Origin: Candidatus Geothermarchaeum rappei
GTDB lineage: Archaea; Thermoproteota; Nitrososphaeria; Geothermarchaeales; JDFR-13
Assembly: GCA_002011085.2 (NCBI GenBank)
Contig: MTMB02000001.1
Coordinates: 1,339,627 to 1,403,626, forward strand
Direction: 5' to 3'
DNA length: 64,000 bases
Below are positions 36,624-44,566 of the stretch, in pieces. Below the pieces are notes generated by a model. It saw nothing but the letters and a program-made list of their open reading frames with translations, did no database searches and was not told the origin of the DNA. Within the stretch, counting starts at the first letter, position 1, and each line of letters begins with the position of its first letter. Made by a program: the position numbers and the translations under genes.

Positions 36624-38033
36624 TCAGCCCACTTTCATTGGGTTAGGGATATTCTTACCAGCCGTAAAAAAGAGTAGTAAAGCGAATAAGCCGATAGCTC
36701 CTAGGCCGAAGGCTATGGCAGTCAAGTACTCTGGATGGAAATACGCCAAGACAGCAGCTGTAATACCGCCAAGTGCTAGCAGCATTATGACAAAGGCGAC
36801 TATTGGGGCAATACCCTTTTTCTTACCACCACCAAAGCCACCTTGCTGCATAACCGCTATGATGATCACGACTATAACGATCACACCTATGCCCAAGAGC
36901 AGATACTTTGTGGTGTCGCTCATGCTATTCCACTTATCCTTTATCTGATCCCATAATCCCTGATTTGTGGACTGCTCAGTAGTCGAAGAGCTGCCACTTG
37001 AGCTTGGAGTATCAGCGTCTAATACGAGCTTTGCACTAATTATCCATTTAGCCCCCCTATTAAACTCATCGTACACGCTTACTCCTATGTAAAACGTTCC
37101 TGTCGATGCAGATGTCACACTAGAGGTTACATCAGCCTTGATAGTTGCAGTTATATATGCTACACCAAACTTTATGAAGCTCGCTGGCTTGTTAGCACCC
37201 CAAAACTTGTTACCTGGATCAGTAGTCGAAATGATATAGTACCTAGCATAGGAATCTAGATCTGCATTTAAGGTCACTATCAACCTAGCAGACTGAATAT
37301 TACTATACTTGCTAACATCATAGCTGAAGCTAGCAATACGAGCCGCAGGAGTCACAGTCTTAGTACCTAGATCAATCTCATGCGTCCCCGCCAGCATCTC
37401 ACCATATAGAACAACCTTATCGAATACACCTGAGGAACCAGCCTCAGCACCTAATGCCAGGACACCAGCCTCCAGAGATCCGCCTGAGTATATCCCTGTG
37501 CCATCAGCTAGATTAACCTTGAACTCGCCATTCTCAACAGTAACGATAACTGTGGTCTGAGACGTTGTCAAGCTTGACAAAGCAGTCTTAGAAGTCCCAT
37601 TCACAAGATAGACGGTTATGCCTGAAGAAGTCTTAACAACCTCATAGCCATACTGAACGGCAGTAGAGTTATCAGGCTCCAAGACAGCTATAACACCCTG
37701 AGTCAAAGTGATCTCAGCATAGCCCTCCCAAGTATGAGGATACATCAAGAGGCCCTCTTTAGCACCTAGAGAGCCAGAAGTCGATGTAATATTCAAGGAT
37801 CCAGATGACACAGAATAACTAACCTGGCCATACTCAGTAGTATTCCAGGAGTTCCACACCTCACCAGCAAGTGTCGTATTCACAAAGCCAGCGACTTCAG
37901 AGGCACTGAGAAAATCAAATGAGGCTAGGGTCTGATACTGTACTGTCAAGGACCTAGCAGGAACGGCGGCCAGAGAACCAAGTAACCCAATCAAAAACAC
38001 AAGCAAAAACAGATAAACACCCTTCCTACCCAA
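36624..38033 (-). CDS. Large secreted surface protein: lectin-like half, element-specific beta domain, three C-terminal helices
   Basis: 469 residues from TTG 38033, which has GGAGGGAG just upstream; ATG 38066 would add 11 residues before the signal peptide. After the signal ('LFLLVFLIGLLGSLAAVPA') comes a half with ConA-like features ('NGEFKVNLADGTGIYSGG', 'GVFDKVVLYGE'). Then comes the beta domain shared with the protein at 30902-31474, then a Ser/Thr/Gln linker and three helices with a GGFGGGKKKG turn. Expression is probably controlled by the two palindromes at 38080-38134. It heads the left operon, so it may be an abundant particle protein. Confidence 0.6.
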   Translation of the reverse strand: MGRKGVYLFLLVFLIGLLGSLAAVPARSLTVQYQTLASFDFLSASEVAGFVNTTLAGEVWNSWNTTEYGQVSYSVSSGSLNITSTSGSLGAKEGLLMYPHTWEGYAEITLTQGVIAVLEPDNSTAVQYGYEVVKTSSGITVYLVNGTSKTALSSLTTSQTTVIVTVENGEFKVNLADGTGIYSGGSLEAGVLALGAEAGSSGVFDKVVLYGEMLAGTHEIDLGTKTVTPAARIASFSYDVSKYSNIQSARLIVTLNADLDSYARYYIISTTDPGNKFWGANKPASFIKFGVAYITATIKADVTSSVTSASTGTFYIGVSVYDEFNRGAKWIISAKLVLDADTPSSSGSSSTTEQSTNQGLWDQIKDKWNSMSDTTKYLLLGIGVIVIVVIIIAVMQQGGFGGGKKKGIAPIVAFVIMLLALGGITAAVLAYFHPEYLTAIAFGLGAIGLFALLLFFTAGKNIPNPMKVG

Positions 38034-38079
38034 TCTCTCCCTCCAGAGCCCCCCGTTTAAATGCATGGGGTAAGCTCTA

Positions 38080-38134
38080 TGTAATACAAAGTTGTATTAC
38101 ACAATATAGAGATGTAATATGATTTTGTATTACA
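38080..38134. promoter_or_regulatory. Twin 22-bp operator-like palindromes in a divergent promoter
   Basis: Site 1 (38080-38101) is TGTAATACAA-AG-TTGTATTACA, a perfect dyad. Site 2 (38113-38134) keeps the outer arms TGTAATA/TATTACA. The centres are 33 bp apart, close to three helical turns, so two dimers would sit on one face. They lie between the left operon (start 38033) and the rightward gene at 38270. An element-encoded regulator such as the ribbon-helix-helix protein at 39417-39644 is a reasonable candidate to bind them. Confidence 0.65.
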
Positions 38135-38269
38135 CTTTGATTTTCAAAACTTGCTATTTTAGATAAATAGAGATCCATGTGTAATTGGTGACTTTTTTAA
38201 GTGACAGAAGTTATATATTTTCGAAAATTTTATTATTTTGTAACAAAATGTATTTTTTGGTGATTTCTA

Positions 38270-38674
38270 GTGCTAACATCAGTGCCTTCCCCTGCTAATA
38301 TTGAACTAAAAATGAATGGTACACTAGATACAAATAGATTCGATGAAGTTTCAAGAGCATTTTCTACTGACAGTAACATTATCAGAATGAATGAAGAGTC
38401 TATTTTAAAAACTGTATCAATTGAAAAAGACATTATAGACATTGTAGTATCACCTGGACCAGAGACAACGTTAAATCCAAAGTATATTATAACATTATCA
38501 TTACCCTATAGAAAAGAAAAGATCTATCCTCGCCCAATTCTATTTGGAATTGGAGTTTCATCATTATTAGCAGTGATGGGATTATTTACATCTCCCGTGA
38601 TAGCTTTTGCTGGATTTGGACTAGTATTAACTGGTCTCACAGCTTTATGGGAGATAAATAAGAAAGTTAAATGA
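38270..38674 (+). CDS. Hypothetical protein with two C-terminal membrane helices
   Basis: 134 residues from GTG 38270 (ATG 38312 is an alternative). A soluble part with strands ('IIDIVVSPGPETTLNPKYII') is followed by two helices ('ILFGIGVSSLLAVMGLF', 'VIAFAGFGLVLTGLTALW') and the basic end NKKVK. A TATATATT box lies about 60 bases upstream, next to the operator pair. The gene and its two followers are more AT-rich than the rest of the element and read against the main direction, so they may be an early or lysogenic unit. Family unknown. Confidence 0.5.
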   Translation: MLTSVPSPANIELKMNGTLDTNRFDEVSRAFSTDSNIIRMNEESILKTVSIEKDIIDIVVSPGPETTLNPKYIITLSLPYRKEKIYPRPILFGIGVSSLLAVMGLFTSPVIAFAGFGLVLTGLTALWEINKKVK

Positions 38675-38696
38675 TCCCTGTAGGTGCATCATAAAA

Positions 38697-38960
38697 TTGA
38701 TATTAAATGAAATCATAAAATTTATAGTATCTATATTAGACAAACTCAAACTAAAAGTAGTTCTTGATACTTTAAAGGAGTTCATCAATGCTGAAAAAAC
38801 GACCACAGGACGAGTGAATATAATAATGACCATAGGAACATTTACTATAGGTATTCTAAAAAGTGGGATAAATGAAACAGTTATAGCATTAGCATTAATA
38901 TTTGTAGGATCAGGCTTTTTTTCGGATTTTGTAATTCATATGAGAGGTAGATCATTATGA
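38697..38960 (+). CDS. Small membrane protein
   Basis: 87 residues from TTG 38697 (AGGTG 11 bases upstream). The first half is amphipathic ('IIKFIVSILDKLKLKVVLDTL'). The second half has two hydrophobic stretches ('VNIIMTIGTFTIGIL', 'VIALALIFVGSGFFSDFVI') and ends HMRGRSL. The stop overlaps the next ATG (ATGA). Unknown function. Confidence 0.45.
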   Translation: MILNEIIKFIVSILDKLKLKVVLDTLKEFINAEKTTTGRVNIIMTIGTFTIGILKSGINETVIALALIFVGSGFFSDFVIHMRGRSL

Positions 38961-39400
38961 CAATAAGAAGATATGTTAATTTTAAGATAAAAAAAGAAGA
39001 ATGGGGAGAGTATAACCTTAAAGACAATACAGTACTAAAAACACGTTTCATCCTAGTGAAAATTATTGATGACGGAAGAAGAGATGAATTTGGAAGACCA
39101 ATTTATTCAATTGGATCTCAGATCATTAATGCAGTATTTGTCCCTAAAGAGCTGTTGGGAGAACCATCAGAACAAATTTATACTCCAAGCGAGCTAGAGC
39201 AATCAATAATAGAGGATGATATTGCCTTTGAAGAAATAAAAGAGGGAGTGTCGATTTACGAATTAGAAGACGGTTATATATTAGAAGTTAAGCAAATCTT
39301 AGTAAGTGTAGCTAGGACAAACAAGTATGATCTCCGAGGAGAGCCGATATACTTGATAAATACTCAACCAATTTTTAAACTGAAGAAAATTAGGGAGTGA
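38957..39400 (+). CDS. Hypothetical soluble protein with an internal repeat
   Basis: 147 residues, acidic, mostly beta. Two similar segments are visible: 'TRFILVKIIDDGRRDEFGRPIYSIGSQI' in the first third (shown only in part: 'GRRDEFGRPIYSIGSQ') and 'TNKYDLRGEPIYLINTQP' near the end, so the protein may be an internal duplication of a small strand unit. Coupled by ATGA to the membrane protein before it. Family unknown. Confidence 0.5.
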   Translation: MTIRRYVNFKIKKEEWGEYNLKDNTVLKTRFILVKIIDDGRRDEFGRPIYSIGSQIINAVFVPKELLGEPSEQIYTPSELEQSIIEDDIAFEEIKEGVSIYELEDGYILEVKQILVSVARTNKYDLRGEPIYLINTQPIFKLKKIRE

Positions 39401-39416
39401 CGGTTTATAATTATTA

Positions 39417-39644
39417 TTATATCTTTAGCCCTTCTTTCTCAATTTTTTCAAGGAACGAAAGGAACTCCTTGTAGAACTTTCTAAATGTGATATAGAAGTT
39501 TATGGCGTCACGAATAAACTGACTGCGGTTACTACTCAGCTTATCGATCTCAATAATGAGATCAGGCTCAAGCCTAACACTAATAACAATCGTCTTATTA
39601 TTCTCATACCGCAACAGATCCAAAAAACCTGGAGACCTACTCAT
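39417..39644 (-). CDS. Ribbon-helix-helix (CopG/Arc-type) transcription regulator
   Basis: 75 residues. 'KTIVISVRLEPDLIIEIDKLS' is the DNA-binding strand plus first helix, and 'NRSQFIRDAINFYI' the second helix of a ribbon-helix-helix dimer, followed by a helical tail. Such small proteins are the usual repressors of crenarchaeal viruses and plasmids. It lies 5 bases after the helicase stop in the same direction. The palindromes at 38080-38134 or 41200-41218 are candidate targets. Confidence 0.8.
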   Translation of the reverse strand: MSRSPGFLDLLRYENNKTIVISVRLEPDLIIEIDKLSSNRSQFIRDAINFYITFRKFYKEFLSFLEKIEKEGLKI

Positions 39645-39649
39645 ATTCT

Positions 39650-41197
39650 CTACTCCTTAACCAGTTTAACATTAAATCTATAGGCAAATAGGCCGTAGAG
39701 ACGCTTACGATATCTCTCAAACTCCTCAGGAGACATAAGCAAGTGGTACTCTACGCCATCATAGATACTGTGCATAAGGCGGCCAACCCGCTGAAGTTGC
39801 TGCCTACGGCTACCAAATAAGAAGTCTATCTCTATAATCATCTGTAGATCTGGAACGTCAATACCCTCATCAAAGATCCTGCTCGCAATAATCTTCTCAT
39901 GTTTATTCAGGATCTCCATCCTCTTCTTAAGTGAATGAGCTCCATATACAAAGGGCAGGCCTGTGATTCTACTGGCCTCCTTACCCATGTCAATCGAGTC
40001 GCAGAAGACGAGCGTCCTACCCTTGGCCCTAGACAACAGCTCTCTCAACACAATGAGCTTACTAGGCGTTATATGTACATAGACAGGGGGCTTCTGGATC
40101 CATCCCTCACGTATCAACCTATCCCAGTCCTGGCCATATGGCAGGCCTCCAAGGGCGTATATCAGCTCTGTCTTACCATCTTCACGGAATGGAGATCCAG
40201 TTAAACATAGCCTCCATTTTGTATTGAATAAGGCAAGTCTAGAGTATGATGTAGCTGGTAAGTGATGTGCCTCGTCTATTATCATTAGATCAAACTCTTC
40301 TCTCCTGAATCTAGATGAAGACTCATACGTAGTGATCATTATATCATACTTACCATACATCTTCTTCTCACTATACCAGACTCCGACCCGAGGCCTAGGA
40401 CCTACAAAACTACTCCTTAGATCACTAAGCCACTTTCCAACCATGGTAACATTTGGAACCACGATCAATGTATGTCCTGAGACGGCTTCAATAGCCTTAA
40501 TGGCAAGAATAGTTTTACCTCCTCCCATAGGCCAGACAAGCACCATAAAGCCATGGTCAAGCCAGAATTTAAACGCCTCCTCCTGATAAGGCCTCAACAC
40601 AATATTGCTTTTCCAGATCCACCTAGGCTTTACAGGTTTTGGCTGCCAAGGAATAATACCATCTTTAATCAGTTTAGTAGCAAGTGAAAAGTGGCGGCCA
40701 GGCTTTATCCTAATACCCTTACCCTTCTCCCTCCTAAGAAGATCCTCACGATATTTTTTCCAGGCCTTAGCCAGTTCCTCCTCACTACCCACCAACCAGG
40801 AATCAATCATTCTCAATGTCTCAAACCTAGGCTTGATACCAAGTTCATCTCTAAGCTCATCAGGCACGAGACCCGCCCAAACAGCATACTGATCAACTCT
40901 AAAGACCTTATAGCTCTCAGTCTCGAATTCTAGCCATCCAACCGTTATAGGGATCCATTTAGGCACAATAACCTTAACATGATCCCTCATAGGCAGAATA
41001 ACATATGGGTTCTCTAGGAACACGCTAAACAGCTCGTCCCTAGTAAAGACGCTAGTCTGATCATCAACAACATACTCCTTAACCTCACCAGGACCAAGCT
41101 CAGTACGGACATAATAATATCTATAAGGCTTACCCTTCTTAGGCTTAAACACAGAGATCCTACGATCCAAAACCCTCACTCCATCCCAACCCCCCAC
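39650..41197 (-). CDS. Superfamily 2 DNA/RNA helicase (DEAH box)
   Basis: 515 residues. Walker A is 'VWPMGGGKTILAIKAI', motif Ia follows in 'TLIVVPNVTMVGKW', motif II is 'MIIDEAHHLP', motif III 'LCLTGSPFRED', motif V 'IIASRIFDEGIDVP' and motif VI 'QQLQRVGRLMH'. An N-terminal region of about 190 residues binds before the Q-like 'NIVLRPYQEEAFKFW'. It resembles XPB/Rad25-type and phage UvsW-type helicases, so a role in replication or recombination of the element is likely. Starts at GTG 41197; GTG 41179 or TTG 41170 are alternatives. Confidence 0.88.
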   Translation of the reverse strand: MGGWDGVRVLDRRISVFKPKKGKPYRYYYVRTELGPGEVKEYVVDDQTSVFTRDELFSVFLENPYVILPMRDHVKVIVPKWIPITVGWLEFETESYKVFRVDQYAVWAGLVPDELRDELGIKPRFETLRMIDSWLVGSEEELAKAWKKYREDLLRREKGKGIRIKPGRHFSLATKLIKDGIIPWQPKPVKPRWIWKSNIVLRPYQEEAFKFWLDHGFMVLVWPMGGGKTILAIKAIEAVSGHTLIVVPNVTMVGKWLSDLRSSFVGPRPRVGVWYSEKKMYGKYDIMITTYESSSRFRREEFDLMIIDEAHHLPATSYSRLALFNTKWRLCLTGSPFREDGKTELIYALGGLPYGQDWDRLIREGWIQKPPVYVHITPSKLIVLRELLSRAKGRTLVFCDSIDMGKEASRITGLPFVYGAHSLKKRMEILNKHEKIIASRIFDEGIDVPDLQMIIEIDFLFGSRRQQLQRVGRLMHSIYDGVEYHLLMSPEEFERYRKRLYGLFAYRFNVKLVKE

Positions 41198-41199
41198 TT

Positions 41200-41218
41200 G
41201 TTTAAAACAGTTTTAAAC
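41200..41218. promoter_or_regulatory. 19-bp palindrome before the helicase gene
   Basis: GTTTAAAAC-A-GTTTTAAAC is a perfect dyad squeezed between the stop of the upstream gene (41219) and the helicase start (41197). It contains TTTAAA boxes, so it may be both core promoter and operator. Confidence 0.5.
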
Positions 41219-41674
41219 TCAAAAATCATATCTACCACGTGCACCACCATAGAGATAGCTATATAGGTAAGCATCATGATCCTTGGCCGCCTTTTCAGCA
41301 GCCCTCTTAACATCCTCAGGCAACTCGTCAAATAGATCCATATTAACATAACACATCCTAGGTCTCTTCATGCGGCCATGATCAACATAGACATCAGCCG
41401 AGTTTCCACCGAGGCCATAGCGAATCCTAAGCCTGAGCCAACCAGGATAGCTACATTTCGGACATCTAATACGAAGGATCTTAACCCAGCCAAACCGTTT
41501 TTCAAGATACTTATCGATCCTTAATCTAGCCTTGACCTCTCTAGACTCGCCCTCCTTAAGCTCCTCAAGAAGCCTCATAACAAGATCCTTAGGCACCACT
41601 AACGATGCTTTTAACATGCCCTTTTTCCAAGGGCCATCATAGACTATAAACACAAGCTCATTATCCTCTTTCAT
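41219..41674 (-). CDS. Hypothetical protein with a CxxC pair
   Basis: 151 residues from ATG 41674, chosen because GGAGGTG stands 5 bases ahead. A longer frame from ATG 41887 would add 71 residues across a strongly palindromic stretch without a ribosome-binding site. The product is soluble: 'VPKDLVMRLLEELKEGESREV', then 'ILRIRCPKCSYPGWLRLRIRYG' with one CPxC, and a Tyr/Gly-rich tail ('LYSYLYGGARGRYDF'). A single zinc knuckle could pair in a dimer. Unknown function. Confidence 0.55.
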   Translation of the reverse strand: MKEDNELVFIVYDGPWKKGMLKASLVVPKDLVMRLLEELKEGESREVKARLRIDKYLEKRFGWVKILRIRCPKCSYPGWLRLRIRYGLGGNSADVYVDHGRMKRPRMCYVNMDLFDELPEDVKRAAEKAAKDHDAYLYSYLYGGARGRYDF

Positions 41675-41973
41675 ACAGACACCTCCATGTGTAGCAACTC
41701 CCAGGATGATGCCACACAAAAACAGAATCATTATAAAGAAGTCTATCCTGGTACCATGGACAACCAGGAAAGCAATTTCCAACAAATACATGGTTCCGTG
41801 TGTCAATATGCTGCTTATCACCACACAAAAAACAACATAAATAAAAACCCCTCTCCTGGATGTCCATGGATATCCAGGAAACCACATCAGATAAACACAT
41901 TTCTTGTGTAGTAATCAACGTTGCTTGCCACAAATTAAATAAATAATGATGTGTATCAATAAGCAGCATATCA
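41675..41973. other. Non-coding palindromic region, candidate replication origin or control centre
   Basis: 299 bases, the longest gene-free stretch of the element. It holds two related palindromes: 41746-41769 (TCCTGG-TA-CCATGG-ACAA-CCAGGA) and 41854-41879 (TCCTGGAT-g-TCCATGGA-t-ATCCAGGA, one mismatched pair). It also holds an inverted repeat pair ATATGCTGCTTAT (41807-41819) and ATAAGCAGCATAT (41959-41971), with TGTG/CACA blocks around them and an AT-rich part near 41831-41850. It lies between the helicase group and the nuclease/radical-SAM group. This arrangement fits an origin or a regulator-binding region. Confidence 0.55.
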
Positions 41974-42660
41974 CTACACCTCATACCAAGCCTTCCTCAA
42001 GGTTTTTCTATAGACCTTAAATCCAAGGTATTCCAGGTTTTTGATCAGCTCTAGAGTCTTATCCTCTTGGGGCTCTGGCAGGTTATGGTTATAGTTGTCG
42101 TAGCCGATGAAGATCATCTCAGGGTTAATCATGATAATCCAGTTTTGAAAGGCCACGAGATCAAAGTCGAAGATAGGCTCGATAGATAAGAACAACCTAA
42201 GATCATATGAAGATAGATCCTCCATAGCATACAATCTACTCAATGGATCTGGAGCCCTGCTATACCTACTATAATTAGGTACATATTGAGACTCCACTGT
42301 AGCCCCCAGGATCATATTACCTGTAAAGAGATCCAAGAACTCCATATACCTCCTGGGATTCTTTGTCAAAAACATGAATGTAGCCCTAGAGCCAGAGGAG
42401 TGTATGGCCTCCAAAACAGAGGTGATCCACTCACCAGGAACATCATCAGCAAAAAGATCAGCCATATCACAAACAAACACAAATCCGTTCTTAGGGATCC
42501 TCTTAAGCCTCTCAGGATAAAACTTGGGCTTTGTAAAGTCTTTATACATGTGCTTTAACCTAGTCTGAGCCAAACGCCTGGCCCAACAATATCGACATAG
42601 ATATGGGCAGCCAACAACAGGGTTCCAAGTCCTGGTAACCTGAGAGAACATCCTACTCAT
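41974..42660 (-). CDS. Radical-SAM-like protein of the DUF5131 (phage Gp37/Gp68) type
   Basis: 228 residues. 'RTWNPVVGCPYLCRYCWARRLA' gives the CxxxCxxC cluster motif in the 'WNP-GC' context typical of DUF5131, and 'FVFVCDMADLFADDVP', 'TFMFLTKNPRRY' and 'LFLSIEPIFDFD' follow in the family order. These proteins are common in bacteriophages and occur in archaeal viruses; the reaction is not known. GGAGGTGATAG precedes the ATG, which overlaps the end of the nuclease-like gene by 8 bases. Confidence 0.82.
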   Translation of the reverse strand: MSRMFSQVTRTWNPVVGCPYLCRYCWARRLAQTRLKHMYKDFTKPKFYPERLKRIPKNGFVFVCDMADLFADDVPGEWITSVLEAIHSSGSRATFMFLTKNPRRYMEFLDLFTGNMILGATVESQYVPNYSRYSRAPDPLSRLYAMEDLSSYDLRLFLSIEPIFDFDLVAFQNWIIMINPEMIFIGYDNYNHNLPEPQEDKTLELIKNLEYLGFKVYRKTLRKAWYEV

Positions 42661-43093
42661 ACTCTATCACCTCCTTTACTATGGGATTCTTTCTATATTT
42701 TGCCTTTAACAAGATCTGAGGATCGTTTTTTGGACACGTGATTAGACCGATTCCATAGCTCCTTAAAAAGATGAAAGCTCTAAACCATTCATTCGACTGC
42801 AGAATATGATATGGAGATAATGCAATAGCACCATATACATAATTACCTATATCAAAACGTTTAAACAGCTGATAAACAAGCCTCGGAAAATCAGTTTCCT
42901 TCAACTCCAATACAATGGTCCGTTCATATCCAGAGGGCGTACTATAATATGCTATAACATCGACCTCGACATTAGCAACAACCACATTAGTTTTATAAGA
43001 CCTCAAAACAAGATCATGAACCCTCCCAATCTCTCTCAAACATGGATCCAATAACCGCACCTCACCCACGGCCAACCACCTCCTTTTGAACAT
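42653..43093 (-). CDS. PD-(D/E)XK nuclease-like protein
   Basis: 146 residues. The core reads 'VANVEVDVIAYY' (Asp), about 15 residues, then 'TIVLELKETDF' (ExK), with a following helix 'RLVYQLFKRFDIGNYVYGAIAL' that matches the helix and strand after the active site in restriction-like folds. It could resolve Holliday junctions or degrade host DNA for the element. Overlaps the radical-SAM gene; a promoter is possible in the 55 bases before its start. Confidence 0.55.
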   Translation of the reverse strand: MFKRRWLAVGEVRLLDPCLREIGRVHDLVLRSYKTNVVVANVEVDVIAYYSTPSGYERTIVLELKETDFPRLVYQLFKRFDIGNYVYGAIALSPYHILQSNEWFRAFIFLRSYGIGLITCPKNDPQILLKAKYRKNPIVKEVIEYE

Positions 43094-43147
43094 TTTACGA
43101 AAAAGGAGCTCTGGACCAAACGGGTTTTATTTAACAAAGTTCTAAAT

Positions 43148-44164
43148 CTAGGCATAGAATACCTCACCTCCTGAGGACCTATCTTCATTTTCCTGAGGTT
43201 CAAGATCCATCATCTTTTCAAATATCTTGACAATCTTCTCTAGGCCCGTGCTCAGATCATTTAACGACTTAACTATCTTAACCTGATTCTCCTCCAAGAC
43301 CTGGATCCTCTGCAGCAGCATATTCATATCTTGGGAGAAGCGGGCCAAGATCTCAGGTAACATACGGTAATAAACCACAGCAGAAATATCCTTAAACTCA
43401 AGCCTGGCCCCCCTATTATGACTATCATCAATACTAAACTTATCACCCTTAACAACCCCAACATCACGATAAATATCCCTGGCCCAGGGATCCTCAACCT
43501 CAAAATGAGGCTTAAAAACACGCCAACCAACAATCCTCCTACCAAGAGACCTAGCAACAGCCTCACCAACCTTATAAGTAGCAATCAACAAACTATCACG
43601 AAGAACCTGAGGATCCACATCACCCCTAACACTAGGACCATAAACCACCATAGAACCCCCCTTATAAACCAAGACACTCAACCCATCAACCCTGGCCCGC
43701 CACTTACCCTCCTGAAACTCAACAAAAAACCCAGGAACACAAGCCCTATCAACAGGCCCATCCAACTCAAACCTGACCCCAAAATGATGAATCCCGACAA
43801 CAACCCCCACCCCGCCCGCCGACCCCCCGTCGATTTTTTGGACTCCCGTATGTGTTTTATATATATCTAGTATTGACTTTCCCTTTAGGGTTACTCGATA
43901 GACGTGTGTAGCATGTGCAGGATCATATTCTCTAACAACCAGACCTAGTTTAATCAATTTATTTAATCTATAATATACAGTAGATTTTTTCAAATCAGGA
44001 AAGATTTTAACGATCATAGCAGGGACAAAGCCCTCATCAATAAGAGACAAAATATGTACATCCTGGGGCTTCAACTTCTTAGTAATGTTATTCAGTCCAA
44101 ATTTAGTCCAAAAATCTAGTGTGTTTTTGGACTGTTCATATTTTTTATATATTTCAGGCTCCAT
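43148..44164 (-). CDS. Winged-helix DNA-binding protein with unknown C-terminal domain
   Basis: 338 residues. The N-terminal 105 residues hold a winged helix of the MarR/ArsR kind ('ILSLIDEGFVPAMIVKIFPDL', 'TVYYRLNKLIKLGLVVREY'). A Gly-rich linker ('GGSAGGVGVVVG') joins it to a beta-rich domain (about 125-280) and a C-terminal coiled coil ('LLQRIQVLEENQVKIVKSL'). Codon use changes at the linker: the N-terminal part is AT-rich, the following part uses GGT/AGG/GTT codons almost without pause. That suggests a fusion of two sources. A regulator or replication-initiation role is possible. Confidence 0.55.
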   Translation of the reverse strand: MEPEIYKKYEQSKNTLDFWTKFGLNNITKKLKPQDVHILSLIDEGFVPAMIVKIFPDLKKSTVYYRLNKLIKLGLVVREYDPAHATHVYRVTLKGKSILDIYKTHTGVQKIDGGSAGGVGVVVGIHHFGVRFELDGPVDRACVPGFFVEFQEGKWRARVDGLSVLVYKGGSMVVYGPSVRGDVDPQVLRDSLLIATYKVGEAVARSLGRRIVGWRVFKPHFEVEDPWARDIYRDVGVVKGDKFSIDDSHNRGARLEFKDISAVVYYRMLPEILARFSQDMNMLLQRIQVLEENQVKIVKSLNDLSTGLEKIVKIFEKMMDLEPQENEDRSSGGEVFYA

Positions 44165-44179
44165 AAACCCACCCCAGGA

Positions 44180-44566
44180 TCAATTCCTATTCTCTCGCTT
44201 CAACCTCCAGAAGTAGCCCTCATTCTTTCTTTTTCTCTCTTGGATGTAGATCCAGAATGCATCTGTAGGCGTGAATACCCCAGATCTCTTATCTGAATAG
44301 AATACAGGAGGATAGATCTCGTATGCAAGCCTCCTGAGAGACCTCGCTATAGAGGTCCACTTAGGAATATCAATCCCCTTGGGAGTTATCTTGAATCGTT
44401 GCTTAGAATAGTAGCCTGAGAGCTGTTGATAGCTTATAGACATGCGGCCATCATTATACCTGGCTCTTAGGTTAAGAAGCATATAAAAAAGGTAGATGGT
44501 GTAACGATCAGAATGATCCAGCTGAGCCTCAATATCCTCATATGTCCAAAGACTCTCTAATGTCAT
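44180..44566 (-). CDS. Possible winged-helix protein
   Basis: 128 residues. 'DRYTIYLFYMLLNLRARYND' and 'ISYQQLSGYYSK', then 'KWTSIARSLRRLAYEIYPPV' look like the helices of a replication-initiator-type or regulatory winged helix, and the end is basic ('QERKRKNEGYFWRLKREN'). I am not sure of the fold. Its ATG overlaps the upstream stop, as in a chain of five small genes from 45.86 kb down to here. Confidence 0.5.
   Translation of the reverse strand: MTLESLWTYEDIEAQLDHSDRYTIYLFYMLLNLRARYNDGRMSISYQQLSGYYSKQRFKITPKGIDIPKWTSIARSLRRLAYEIYPPVFYSDKRSGVFTPTDAFWIYIQERKRKNEGYFWRLKRENRN

Noticed and set aside
41675-41887. N-terminal 71-residue extension of the gene at 41219-41674, hydrophobic and open
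   Set aside because: It crosses two palindromes and an inverted repeat, has no ribosome-binding site at its ATG, while ATG 41674 has a perfect GGAGGTG. Kept as non-coding, with doubt noted.
43418-43870. Open frame of 150 codons on the forward strand
   Set aside because: Made only of Thr, Asn, Pro, Ile and Leu because it mirrors the skewed codons of the real reverse-strand gene.
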